Positions 37,241-45,464 are shown, counted from the first letter of the stretch. The stretch is 64,000 nucleotides of DNA from JBMOOG01 sp049324535 (GCA_049324535.1 JBMOOG010000013.1:1-64000), one strand, 5' to 3'. The notes: generated from the letters alone by a model not told the origin. Program-made: numbers and translations.

Positions 37241-37907
37241 GCGTCTGGTCAAGGTCTATTCGCGGTTCAACCGGCTCTGGCACTGGAGCCAGGTGGCCTC
37301 GATCCTCCTCCTGCTCTTCACCGGGGCGCGGATCATGGGGCTGCACCCGCTGATGCCCTTCGGGCTGGCGGTGACGATCCACACCGCCGTGGCGCTGGCG
37401 CTGGTTCTGCTCTGGGTGTTCCTGATCTTCTGGCTGATGACGACCGGGGCCTGGAAGCAGTTCATCCCCTCGATCGAGGGCCTCTGGACCGTGGCGCGCT
37501 TCTACGCCTACGGGGTCTTCAAGGGCGAGGAGCATCCCTACCGCAAGCGCCTCGGCCGCCGGCTGAACCCGTTGCAGGCGCTGGCCTACCTTGCGCTCAA
37601 GGCGGTGCTGATCCCCGGGATCTGGGCCACCGGCCTTGTCTACCTGGGCTACCGCTTCTGGGCGCATCTCGACCCCTCGGCAACCGGGCTCTGGGCGGTG
37701 GCGAACCTGCATGCGCTGATCGCCTTCGCCATCGGCGCCTTCGTGATCGTGCACGTCTACCTGCTGACCATCGGCCACGGCTTCCGCGAACATGTCCGCC
37801 CGATGGTCACCGGGTTCGAGAAGATCGACCTGACGCCGGAGCAGGAAGCCTATCTCGAGAAGAACGAGCCCGAGCGGCTGCATCCCGAATTGCGGGCGCC
37901 GTTCTGA
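37233..37907 (+). CDS. Cytochrome b561-type membrane subunit
   Basis: A 224-residue integral membrane protein with four helices (about residues 18-36, 44-69, 116-138 and 155-180). Histidines 17, 50, 160 and 174 are placed to bind two b hemes, as in the cytochrome b561/NiFe-hydrogenase cytochrome b and formate dehydrogenase gamma group. It starts 8 bases inside the octaheme cytochrome gene. Likely task: take electrons from the quinol pool and pass them to the octaheme protein in the periplasm. The C-terminal 30 residues are charged and cytoplasmic. Confidence 0.87.
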   Translation: MAERLVKVYSRFNRLWHWSQVASILLLLFTGARIMGLHPLMPFGLAVTIHTAVALALVLLWVFLIFWLMTTGAWKQFIPSIEGLWTVARFYAYGVFKGEEHPYRKRLGRRLNPLQALAYLALKAVLIPGIWATGLVYLGYRFWAHLDPSATGLWAVANLHALIAFAIGAFVIVHVYLLTIGHGFREHVRPMVTGFEKIDLTPEQEAYLEKNEPERLHPELRAPF

Positions 37908-37914
37908 TCCGCCC

Positions 37915-37947
37915 GGCCCCGCAACGGGAAAACCCCGTTGCGGGGCC
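37915..37947. terminator. Strong hairpin after the cytochrome b gene
   Basis: A perfect 14-bp stem (GGCCCCGCAACGGG with CCCGTTGCGGGGCC) with loop AAAAC starts 8 bases after the stop codon. There is no T run, as often in GC-rich genomes. It should end the octaheme cytochrome operon. Its right arm carries the -35 of the tRNA promoter. Confidence 0.75.
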
Positions 37948-37966
37948 GCACCGCGCCCGCTATAGA
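37938..37966 (+). promoter_or_regulatory. Probable tRNA-Arg promoter
   Basis: TTGCGG (-35), 17-base spacer, TATAGA (-10), placing the start about 5 bases before the mature tRNA. The -35 overlaps the right arm of the preceding terminator hairpin. Confidence 0.5.
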
Positions 37967-37977
37967 GCGGGGGCGCT

Positions 37978-38054
37978 GCACCCGTAGCTCAGCTGGATAG
38001 AGTGCTGCCCTCCGAAGGCAGAGGTCACAGGTTCGAATCCTGTCGGGTGCGCCA
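37978..38054 (+). tRNA. tRNA-Arg (anticodon CCG)
   Basis: A complete 77-base cloverleaf. The acceptor stem GCACCCG pairs with CGGGTGC, the anticodon stem CTGCC/GGCAG holds the loop CTCCGAA with anticodon CCG (reads CGG codons), the T arm has GTTCGAATC, and the discriminator G is followed by an encoded CCA. The 235 bases after it hold no feature I can support; there is no integrase, so no sign that it has been used as an attachment site. Confidence 0.97.
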
Positions 38055-38289
38055 TCCCCCCAGTCCATCGGCGTCGCAACCCGAACGGTCGGGCGCAATG
38101 CGCCGTCCGGCGCCGTGAAGGGCCTGGGAGAGCAGGCCGCGATCCGGACGGCACACGACCGCGGCGGCCGCAGCGGGGCCGGGGCATACTGCTCTCCTGT
38201 TCCGAAACCGGGTGCCGCCGGCTTCCCCGGCCCGAGTGTCGGCGTGCGGGACACCTGTCAACGCCCCGCCCGAACCGGCCCGGGCCCGG

Positions 38290-39456
38290 TCAGGCCGCGG
38301 CCCGGTCCAGGACCTCGACCGACAGGATCGTGGGCAGGTGGCGGGCGATCTCCGACCAGTTCTCGCCTTCGTCGAGACTGGCGAAGACCGAACCGGAATT
38401 GGTGCCGAAATAGACCCCAGCGGGGTCGCGCGCGTCGCCGGCCATCGCCTGACGCAGGACGGTGAAGAAGCACGACACCTGCGGCAGGCCGGCCCGGCAG
38501 TCCTGCCAGGTCCGGCCGCCGTCGCGCGACCGCCAGACCGCCGCCGCGGCATCGGGCGGGAAACGGCCCTGACTGTCGCCGTTCAGGGGAAAGGTCCAGA
38601 CGGTGTCCGGGTCGCGCGGATGCACGCGGATCGGAAAGCCGAAGGTCGAGGGCAGCCCGGCGGTGATCTCTTCCCAGCGGCGGCCGCCATCGGCGGACCG
38701 CCAGACGCCGTGATGGTTCTGCTGGTAGAGCACATCGCCCGGCCCCGGCGCCCGCATCATGTTGTGCACGCAATGGCCGGTCTCGCCGTCGCGCGCCGCG
38801 GCCGGGTGATCGTGGCCCTCGCAGGCGGCCGCGTTCGACAGCCGGTTGCGCCGTTCCCAGGTCGCGCCGCCGTCCTCGGAGGCGAAGACCCCGGCCGCCG
38901 AGATGCCGAGCCAGAGCCGCGCCGGGTCGCCCGGGTCGGAGACGATGGTGTGCAGCACGAGCCCGGCCGCGCCGGGGTTCCAGGTTCCCGAGGACGGGTG
39001 ATCGGCCAGCGCCTGATTGCGCACCCAGGTCGCGCCGCCGTCGTCGCTGCTCAGAAGGCCCGCGGGCTTGGTGCCGGCCAGAAGCCGGTCGCCGGCCTGT
39101 CCCAGCGACCAGATCTGCGAGATCCGGTCGCCGAACGGCAGCTCCGTCGGGGTCCAGCCGATCGTCGCCGCAAAATCCGGATCCTGCGCCGCCCAGTCGT
39201 CGATCCTGCCGCGCGAGAGGCGCGTGACCTGCCAGGTCCGGCCGCCGTCCACGGACCGCCAGACCCCGGCGCCGTGCCAGTCGCTGCCGCCCCCGGCCCA
39301 GATCGTGCCGCTGCGCGCATCGCCGATCGCGTGGTTGACCGGCCAGCCGTCGCAGAAGGGGCCGCGGACGGACCAGCCGCTCCGGTCGGCGCCGCCGTCC
39401 ACGAGGAAGAGACCCTTGGTGGTCCCGACCAGAATGCAGAGCCCGCCTGCGGTCAT
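38290..39456 (-). CDS. Asp-box (BNR) repeat beta-propeller protein
   Basis: A 388-residue protein with six Asp-box (BNR) motifs of the form S-x-D-x-G-x-T-W, e.g. 'RSVDGGRTW', 'SSDDGGATW', 'ASEDGGATW', 'RSADGGRRW', 'RSRDGGRTW' and 'ASLDEGENW'. This gives a six- or seven-bladed propeller like sialidases or photosystem assembly factor Ycf48, but the sialidase catalytic arginine triad is not evident. No signal peptide, so probably cytoplasmic. It is divergent from the Gfo/Idh gene at the head of the inositol cluster. A binding or sugar-linked role is conceivable; function unknown. Confidence 0.85.
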   Translation of the reverse strand: MTAGGLCILVGTTKGLFLVDGGADRSGWSVRGPFCDGWPVNHAIGDARSGTIWAGGGSDWHGAGVWRSVDGGRTWQVTRLSRGRIDDWAAQDPDFAATIGWTPTELPFGDRISQIWSLGQAGDRLLAGTKPAGLLSSDDGGATWVRNQALADHPSSGTWNPGAAGLVLHTIVSDPGDPARLWLGISAAGVFASEDGGATWERRNRLSNAAACEGHDHPAAARDGETGHCVHNMMRAPGPGDVLYQQNHHGVWRSADGGRRWEEITAGLPSTFGFPIRVHPRDPDTVWTFPLNGDSQGRFPPDAAAAVWRSRDGGRTWQDCRAGLPQVSCFFTVLRQAMAGDARDPAGVYFGTNSGSVFASLDEGENWSEIARHLPTILSVEVLDRAAA

Positions 39457-39548
39457 GCTGCGCTCTCCCTGAGCCCTGCGCCGAGGCTAGCACGATCCCG
39501 GCCCCCGCGGTAGCCGCGGGGGGGCCGACCGCCCGCGCGGCCGGCCGC

Positions 39549-39564
39549 TGATGACTTTTCATCA
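39549..39564. promoter_or_regulatory. Candidate LacI-type operator TGATG-N6-CATCA (first copy)
   Basis: TGATGACTTTTCATCA lies in the 223-base gap between the divergent Asp-box and Gfo/Idh genes. It has the same TGATG-N6-CATCA frame as the perfect palindrome before the inositol importer. Two LacI-type regulators lie between the two sites. Confidence 0.55.
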
Positions 39565-39679
39565 AGCCCGGCCTTCCCCGGCCGCGCGCCGCGGCCTATC
39601 CCGGATCCCGAGGGGACGCGCGCGCGGGCGGCCTGTCGGGGACGGCCCGGCGCGGGCGAGGCGCGAGAGGGAGGCGAGG

Positions 39680-40849
39680 ATGATCGACGGGGCACGCAAG
39701 ACGCGGCGGGCGTTGCGCTGGGGGATGGTCGGCGGCGGCCGCGGCAGCCAGATCGGCTACATGCACCGGTCGGCGGCCTTGCGCGACCGCTACTTCGACC
39801 TGGTGGCCGGGGCGCTCGACCTCGACCCCGAACGCGGCGCGGCCTTCGCCCGCGACCTCGGCGTGGCTGCGGACCGCGCCTATCCGGACTGGCCGGCCAT
39901 GCTTGCGGCCGAGGCCGGGCGCGCCGACGGGATCGAGGTGGTCACCATCGCCACCCCGAACGACACGCATTACCCGATCGCCAGGGCCGCGCTCGAGGCG
40001 GGGCTGCACGTCATCTGCGAAAAGCCGCTGACCTTCCGCGTGTCCGAGGCCGAAGACCTCGCCGCCCTGGCCCGGCGGAAGGGTCTCGTGATCGGCGTGG
40101 CCTACGGCTATTCCGGCTATCAGACCATCGAGGAGGCCCGCGCCCTGGTCGCGGCGGGCGTGCTGGGCACGATCCGGCTGGTCAATCTCAGCTTTGCCCA
40201 CGGCTTCCACGCGGCGCCGGTCGAGGAAGCGAACCCCGCGATCCGCTGGCGGGTCGATCCGCGCTTTGCCGGCCCGTCCTACGTGCTGGGCGACCTCGGG
40301 ACGCATCCGCTCTACCTCTCCGAGGTGATCTGCCCCGAGCTGAAGATCAAACGCCTGCTCTGCGCGCGGCAGAGCTTCGTCGCCTCGCGCGCGCCGCTCG
40401 AGGACAATGCGGTGACGCTCATGGAATACGAGGGCGGCGCCTTCGGCACCGTCTGGACCTCGGCGGTGAACGCCGGTGCGATGCACAGCCAGAAGGTGCG
40501 CATCGTCGGCGAGAGGGCCTCGCTCGAATGGTGGGACGAGTTTCCGAACCAGTTGCGGCTCGAGGTGCAGGGCGAACCGCTGCGGGTTCTGGAGCGCGGC
40601 ATGGGCTATCTCAGCGACGGTGCGCGCGCCGACGACCGGATCGGGAGCGGCCATCCGGAGGGGCTCTTCGAAAGCTGGGCCACGCTCTACGAACGCTTCG
40701 CCCGGGCGATCGAGGCCGCCATCGACGGCGGATCGCCGGAGGCCGGCCTGCGCTATCCCGACGCCGAGGCCGGCGTCTCGGGCGTGCGCTGGGTCGAGAA
40801 TTGCGTGCGCTCGGCCGACGCCGGAGGGGTCTGGGTGGACTACCGCTAG
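39680..40849 (+). CDS. Gfo/Idh/MocA family oxidoreductase
   Basis: A 389-residue NAD(P)-dependent oxidoreductase. The N-terminal Rossmann fold shows 'WGMVGGGRGSQIGYMHRSAA', followed by 'VVTIATPNDTHYPIARAALE' and the family lysine motif 'HVICEKPLTFRVSEAEDL'. The C-terminal domain has 'VLGDLGTHPLYLSEVICPEL', with the conserved aspartate and histidine. Its longer form and GRGSQIGYMHR start separate it from IolG further on. It may oxidise scyllo-inositol or another inositol isomer or sugar; this is inferred from the cluster and the shared operator. GAGG ribosome site before the ATG. Confidence 0.88.
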   Translation: MIDGARKTRRALRWGMVGGGRGSQIGYMHRSAALRDRYFDLVAGALDLDPERGAAFARDLGVAADRAYPDWPAMLAAEAGRADGIEVVTIATPNDTHYPIARAALEAGLHVICEKPLTFRVSEAEDLAALARRKGLVIGVAYGYSGYQTIEEARALVAAGVLGTIRLVNLSFAHGFHAAPVEEANPAIRWRVDPRFAGPSYVLGDLGTHPLYLSEVICPELKIKRLLCARQSFVASRAPLEDNAVTLMEYEGGAFGTVWTSAVNAGAMHSQKVRIVGERASLEWWDEFPNQLRLEVQGEPLRVLERGMGYLSDGARADDRIGSGHPEGLFESWATLYERFARAIEAAIDGGSPEAGLRYPDAEAGVSGVRWVENCVRSADAGGVWVDYR

Positions 40850-40946
40850 GCCGGGTGGGCGCGGCCCGCGTCGCGGCCTAGGCAGGCGGTGGCGGGGCTG
40901 CTATGCAGTCGGGGCCGTTCCGGACAACCGTTCACTTCGGGGAGCC

Positions 40947-41957
40947 ATGGCGCGCAAGACGACGGCACGGGATGTGGCCGAGGCCGCGGGCGTGTCTCCG
41001 GCCACGGTGGACCGGGTGCTCAATGGGCGCGGGGGTGTCGCGCCCGAGAAGGAACGCCGGGTGCTCGACTGGGCGCGCCGTCTCGGGATCGACCGGGCCC
41101 TGCGGATCAGCGCGGCGCGGACGCTGCGGGTCGCGGTCCTGCTGCAGGCGCCGTCCAATCCGTTCCACCGCACGGTGCGCGACGTCTTTCTGGCCGCCAA
41201 CGGCTCGGCGGCGGCGTGCAACATGCAGTTTCGCGTGTTCCATATCCCGCCCGACGATCCGGCCCGGATCGCCGCCCGCATCCGCGAGGTCACGCCCGGC
41301 CATGACGCGCTGGTGATCTCGGCCGCGCAGGACCCGGACGTGGCGGCGTCGCTGCGGGAGTTTGCCCAGAAGGGACCGGTGGTGACCCTGGCGACCGACA
41401 TCCCTCATTCCGGCCGCATCGCCTATGTCGGCCCCGACAACCGGCAGGCCGGACGGGTGGCGGGTGACCTGATGGGACGCTTCCTGCGGCCCGGCGGCGG
41501 TCCGGTCCTGATGATTGCCGGACCGCTGTCGATGACCGGTCAGGGCGAGCGGGTGGCCGGATTCCGGGCGGTGCTGGCCGAGCGCTACCCGGAGTGCCGG
41601 GTCGTTGGCGTCGCCGAAAGCGGCGAGGTCCAGTCTCGTGCCGGCGATCTGGTGCTGTCGGCGCTGCGCCGTCACGAGGGGCTGCGTGGCGTCTACAACG
41701 CCTCGACCGGCGCGCGTGCGGTGGTCCGCGCGTTGGACGCCGCCGGCCGGCGCGACGTGATCGTCGTGACGCACGAACTGACCGAGAGCCGCCGCGCACT
41801 CTTGCGCGCGGGCCGTATCGATGCGGTGATCGACCAGAACCCCGAGGCCGAGGTGCCGATCGCGATCCGCGCCCTGGCCTGCCACTTCGGCCGGGCCGAG
41901 CCTCTGGCCGGGCGGCCGCCTCCGCTGATCCAGATCCACACCATCGAGAACGCCTGA
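40947..41957 (+). CDS. LacI family regulator (first of two)
   Basis: A 336-residue LacI-type regulator: helix-turn-helix at residues 5-28 ('TARDVAEAAGVSPATVDRVL' then 'NGRGGV') and a periplasmic-binding-protein-like effector domain of the Peripla_BP_4 kind. Segments include 'PSNPFHRTVRDVFLAANGSA', 'VLMIAGPLSMTGQGERVAGF' and 'DAVIDQNPEAEVPIAIRAL'. This subgroup often senses inositol or other polyols and lies beside their importers. GGGGAG ribosome site. A candidate operator lies upstream of the preceding gene and another upstream of the importer. Confidence 0.9.
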   Translation: MARKTTARDVAEAAGVSPATVDRVLNGRGGVAPEKERRVLDWARRLGIDRALRISAARTLRVAVLLQAPSNPFHRTVRDVFLAANGSAAACNMQFRVFHIPPDDPARIAARIREVTPGHDALVISAAQDPDVAASLREFAQKGPVVTLATDIPHSGRIAYVGPDNRQAGRVAGDLMGRFLRPGGGPVLMIAGPLSMTGQGERVAGFRAVLAERYPECRVVGVAESGEVQSRAGDLVLSALRRHEGLRGVYNASTGARAVVRALDAAGRRDVIVVTHELTESRRALLRAGRIDAVIDQNPEAEVPIAIRALACHFGRAEPLAGRPPPLIQIHTIENA

Positions 41958-42000
41958 CCCGCCGGATCCGGCGCGCCCCTTGCCACCGGCCGTGGCGGTC

Positions 42001-42017
42001 GTGATAGAGTGCATCAC
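42001..42017. promoter_or_regulatory. Inverted repeat GTGAT-N7-ATCAC before the second lacI-type gene
   Basis: GTGATAGAGTGCATCAC ends 17 bases before the start codon, so a bound repressor would block the gene itself. It resembles the TGATG-N6-CATCA sites but the arms are one base closer together. Autoregulation is a reasonable inference. Confidence 0.45.
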
Positions 42018-42034
42018 GACTGATGGAGGCTGGC

Positions 42035-43063
42035 ATGCGGCGGGCGACGGTGGCGGATCTGGCGCGCGAGGCGGGGGTGAGTGTCGCCACCGTGGACCGG
42101 GTGCTGAGCGGGCGCCTGCGCGTGCGCGAGGAAACCGCGATGAAGGTCCACGCGGCGGCGCAGCGCATCGGCTTTCACGGGGCGACCGCGATCCGCAACC
42201 GCATCCTGGCCGACCGGCCCGAGCTGCATGTGGGCGTCATCCTCCAGAAGGAGCGCCACGAGTTCTACCGCAACTTCTCGCACGAGATCGAGCGGCGGAT
42301 GATGGCCGAGACCGGGCGCCGGCTGCGCGCCACGATCCGCTTTGCCGAGACCACCCTGCCGGGCGAACTGGCCGAGCTTCTGCGGGGCATGGCGGGCAAG
42401 GTGCAGGCCGTTGCCGCGACCGGACTCGACCATCACGAGGTGACGGCGGCGGTCGCGGACCTGCGCGCGCGGGGCATTCCGACCTTCTCGCTGCTGTCGG
42501 ACTTCGCGCAGGGGGTGCGCGAAAGCTATGTCGGGCTCAACAATCTCAAGGTCGGGCGCGCGATCGGCTGGATGATGGCGCGCATCGCGCGGCGTCCCGG
42601 CAAGGTCGGCATCTTCATCGGCGGCCACCGCTTCCACGGGCACGAGCTGCGCGAGACGGGCGTGCGCAGCTCGCTGCGCGAGTATGCGCCCGACCTCGAA
42701 CTTCTGAACCCGATGATCAACCTCGAGAACCGCCAGATCACCTACGAGGCCACGCACGAGATGCTGGCGAGCCACCCGGATCTGTCCGGGCTCTACTGCG
42801 CCGGCGGCGGCATGGAGGGGGCGATCGAGGCCCTGCGCGAGGCGCGGCCGGCCGGGGAGGTCGCGCTGATGGTGAACGAGCTGACCGAGGAAACCCGCCG
42901 CGCGCTTCAGGACCGCACCGTGTCGATCGTGATGTGCACGCCGCTTCGCCAGCTGTGCGAGGAGCTGGTCGCGATGCTGATCCACACCCAGGACAACGGC
43001 ATGGCCGAGACGCCGGGCCAGCGGTTTCTGCCGTTCGGCGTGCTGACGCCGGAATCGCTGTGA
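42035..43063 (+). CDS. LacI family regulator (second of two)
   Basis: A 342-residue LacI-type regulator with an N-terminal helix-turn-helix ('TVADLAREAGVSVATVDRVL' then 'SGRLRVREET') and a sugar-binding effector domain ('LHVGVILQKERHEFYRNFSH', 'GIPTFSLLSDFAQGVRESYV', 'GLYCAGGGMEGAIEAL'). The two regulators share the ATVDRVL recognition helix but differ widely in the effector domain, so they may answer different inducers at similar operators. I chose the ATG with a GGAGG site; an ATG four codons upstream (42023) is in frame. Confidence 0.9.
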   Translation: MRRATVADLAREAGVSVATVDRVLSGRLRVREETAMKVHAAAQRIGFHGATAIRNRILADRPELHVGVILQKERHEFYRNFSHEIERRMMAETGRRLRATIRFAETTLPGELAELLRGMAGKVQAVAATGLDHHEVTAAVADLRARGIPTFSLLSDFAQGVRESYVGLNNLKVGRAIGWMMARIARRPGKVGIFIGGHRFHGHELRETGVRSSLREYAPDLELLNPMINLENRQITYEATHEMLASHPDLSGLYCAGGGMEGAIEALREARPAGEVALMVNELTEETRRALQDRTVSIVMCTPLRQLCEELVAMLIHTQDNGMAETPGQRFLPFGVLTPESL

Positions 43064-43116
43064 GGCAGAGGCCGTGATGTACCGGGCGTGACCGCCGCGC
43101 CCCGACGGCTTCGATG

Positions 43117-43132
43117 TGATGGAATTCCATCA
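43117..43132. promoter_or_regulatory. Candidate operator of the inositol operon (16-bp palindrome)
   Basis: TGATGGAATTCCATCA is a perfect 16-bp palindrome in the 300-base gap before the importer gene. A further half-site TTCCATCA follows at 43147-43154. A weak promoter (TTGACC, 17 bases, AACACT, 43184-43212) lies downstream, so the site may act in repression by looping or in activation. The rest of the gap contains only a small GGGC/GCCC stem (43331-43346) before the ribosome site. Confidence 0.65.
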
Positions 43133-43363
43133 TCGAGGCCATCATTTTCCATCATGCCTGACGGAGTTCCGGCAAATCCGCCGTTGACCGGGCGCGGTCG
43201 CGGCGGAACACTCCCGGCCAAGGTCATGGGCGTGGAGGCCGTGACCGGGGGAGGTTCCGTCCGATCACGCGCCTGACCCGCTTTCTGCGGGATTGAGACC
43301 TGCGCGCCGAGGACGGCCGCCTCTCGAAACCGGGCCTTGAAGCCCGACAGCGGAGGAAACGCA

Positions 43364-44305
43364 ATGAAGACCATCCTGCTCTCGACGGCGCTGGCCGTCA
43401 CCCTTGCCGGTGCCGCCTCGGCGGAGAATGTCGGTGTCACGATGGCGCGGTTCGACGACAACTTCCTGACCGTGCTTCGGAACGGCATCCAGTCCTACGC
43501 CGATGCGAACGGCATCGGCGTGCAGATCGAGGATGCGCAGAACGACGTGGCCAAGCAGCTCGACCAGATCAACAACTTCATCGCCTCGGGCGTCGACGCC
43601 ATCGTCGTGAACCCGGTCGACACCTCGGCGACGCAGGCGATGACCGACGCCGCCGCGGCGGCCAACGTGCCGCTGGTCTTCGTCAACCGCCAGCCGGTCA
43701 ACCTCGACACGCTGCCCGACAACCAGGCCTTCGTCGCCTCGAACGAGGTGGACAGCGGCACGCTCGAGACGATCGAGGTCTGCCGCCTGCTGAAGGAAGC
43801 CGGCAAGGACGAGGCCAACGCCTATGTCATCATGGGCGAGCTGTCGAACCAGGCCGCGATCCAGCGCACCCAGGACATCTTCGACGTGATCGAAGGCGGC
43901 AAGTGCGCGGTCAAGCTCAACATCCTCGACAAGCAGACCTCGAACTGGCAGCGCGACGAGGCGCAGAACCTGATGACCAACTGGCTGTCGACCGGCCAGG
44001 CCTTCGACGCGGTGATCGCCAACAACGACGAAAGCGCGATCGGCGCGATCCAGGCGCTGAAGGCCGCGGGCGTGGACATGGCGTCGGTCGTCATCGGGGG
44101 TGTGGACGCGACGCAGGACGCGCTGGCGGCGATGCAGGCGGGCGATCTCGACGTGACCGTGTTCCAGAATGCCGCGGCCCAGGGGTCGGGCGCGCTCGAT
44201 GCGGCGGTCAAGCTCGCCAAGGGCGAGGCGGTGGACCAGAAGGTCTGGGTGCCCTTCGAACTGGTGACGCCGGCGAACATCGGCGACTACCTGACGAAGA
44301 ACTGA
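43364..44305 (+). CDS. Sugar ABC transporter substrate-binding protein (inositol)
   Basis: A 313-residue periplasmic binding protein. Residues 1-20 are a signal peptide (ASA|ENVG). The mature protein is a Peripla_BP_4 type similar to ribose and myo-inositol binders: 'VGVTMARFDDNFLTVLRNGI', 'KQLDQINNFIASGVDAIVVN', 'ANVPLVFVNRQPVNLD' and 'NWLSTGQAFDAVIANNDESA'. It is the first gene of the ten-gene inositol operon. It should capture myo-inositol for the permease and ATPase that follow. GGAGG ribosome site; a hairpin after the gene may raise its expression above its partners. Confidence 0.92.
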   Translation: MKTILLSTALAVTLAGAASAENVGVTMARFDDNFLTVLRNGIQSYADANGIGVQIEDAQNDVAKQLDQINNFIASGVDAIVVNPVDTSATQAMTDAAAAANVPLVFVNRQPVNLDTLPDNQAFVASNEVDSGTLETIEVCRLLKEAGKDEANAYVIMGELSNQAAIQRTQDIFDVIEGGKCAVKLNILDKQTSNWQRDEAQNLMTNWLSTGQAFDAVIANNDESAIGAIQALKAAGVDMASVVIGGVDATQDALAAMQAGDLDVTVFQNAAAQGSGALDAAVKLAKGEAVDQKVWVPFELVTPANIGDYLTKN

Positions 44306-44332
44306 TCGCCGGCACGGCACCTTGACAGCGAT

Positions 44333-44355
44333 CGGGGCGGCCCCGCGCCGCCCCG
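44333..44355 (+). other. Intercistronic hairpin after the binding-protein gene
   Basis: A 9-bp stem CGGGGCGGC/GCCGCCCCG with a 5-base loop lies in the 85-base gap between the binding-protein and permease genes. Such hairpins often stabilise the upstream message or end part of the transcripts, giving more binding protein than permease. Confidence 0.55.
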
Positions 44356-44390
44356 GAACGGCACAGCGTCCCCGGGGGAGGGCGGACTCC

Positions 44391-45461
44391 ATGACACGAA
44401 CCACGCATGGCATCGGCGGGCTGAGCTATGACCCGGCGCGCAGGGAGCGGCCGGCCGAGCTCAACGTCTTCATCGCGCTTCTCGTGATCGTCGCGGCCTT
44501 CGAGCTGATCGGGCGGGTCTTCCTGGGCGACAGCTTTCTCTTCAACACCCGCCCGAACGTCGATGCCGTCTTCAACTGGGCGCGGCTCAACATCATCATC
44601 CTGCAGGTCTCGATCGTCGGCATCATCGCGATCGGCGTGACCCAGGTCATCATCTCGGGCGGGATCGACCTGTCGTCGGGATCGGTGGTCGCGGCGACCG
44701 CGATGATCGCCATGAGCTTTGCACAGACCGCCGTCGTCAACGGCAACCCCAACCCCAAGGCGATCTTCGGCGACTGGGCGATGGACCTGCCGGTGATCGT
44801 GCCGATCCTGGTCGGGCTGTGCTGCGGTCTGGTCGCGGGCGGCATCAACGGGCTTCTCATCGCCTACACCCGCATCCCGCCCTTCATCGCTACGCTGGGC
44901 ATGATGGTCTTCGCCCGGGGCCTGTCGCGCTGGTGGTCGAACGGCAACCCGGTGTCGTTCCCGACCGAAGGCTACGCGGCCATCGGCAAGGGCATGATGC
45001 CGGTCGTCATCTTCGTGGTGCTTGCCGTCGTCTTCCACCTGGTGCTGACCCAGACCCGCTACGGCAAGCACAACTACGCGATCGGGTCGAACGAGGACGC
45101 GGCGCGGATGTCGGGCATCAACGTGCAGGGGCACAAGGTGCTGGTCTACGTGATCGCCGGGATGCTCGCCGCGCTCGCGGCCATCGTGCTCAGCTCCAAG
45201 AACCTGACCGCGCAGGCCGGCATGGGGGTGATGTACGAACTCGACGCCATCGCCATGGCGGTGATCGGCGGGGTCAGCCTCAAGGGCGGCCGCGGCTCGA
45301 TCCTCGGCACCGTGCTCGGCGCGCTCATCTTCGGGGTGATCATCTCGGGGTTCACCTTCCTCAAGCTCGACGCCTACTACCAGGAGATGGTGAAGGGCGT
45401 GATCATCGTCGGCGCCGTCGTTCTCGACCAGTGGCGCCAGCAGAACCGGATGCGGGGATAA
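44391..45461 (+). CDS. Sugar ABC transporter permease (inositol)
   Basis: A 356-residue permease of the ribose/inositol class (BPD_transp_2) with about ten membrane segments. Family stretches are 'IGVTQVIISGGIDLSSGSVV', 'YTRIPPFIATLGMMVFARGL', 'YAIGSNEDAARMSGINVQGH' and 'AIAMAVIGGVSLKGGRGSIL'. An N-terminal cytoplasmic stretch of about 25 residues precedes the first helix. It would form a homodimer with two copies of the ATPase encoded 3 bases downstream. Confidence 0.92.
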   Translation: MTRTTHGIGGLSYDPARRERPAELNVFIALLVIVAAFELIGRVFLGDSFLFNTRPNVDAVFNWARLNIIILQVSIVGIIAIGVTQVIISGGIDLSSGSVVAATAMIAMSFAQTAVVNGNPNPKAIFGDWAMDLPVIVPILVGLCCGLVAGGINGLLIAYTRIPPFIATLGMMVFARGLSRWWSNGNPVSFPTEGYAAIGKGMMPVVIFVVLAVVFHLVLTQTRYGKHNYAIGSNEDAARMSGINVQGHKVLVYVIAGMLAALAAIVLSSKNLTAQAGMGVMYELDAIAMAVIGGVSLKGGRGSILGTVLGALIFGVIISGFTFLKLDAYYQEMVKGVIIVGAVVLDQWRQQNRMRG

Positions 45462-45464
45462 GCC

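Noticed and set aside
37978..38054. tRNA-Arg as a genomic-island attachment site
   Set aside because: No integrase, no direct repeat of the tRNA 3' end and no change in gene type downstream were seen.
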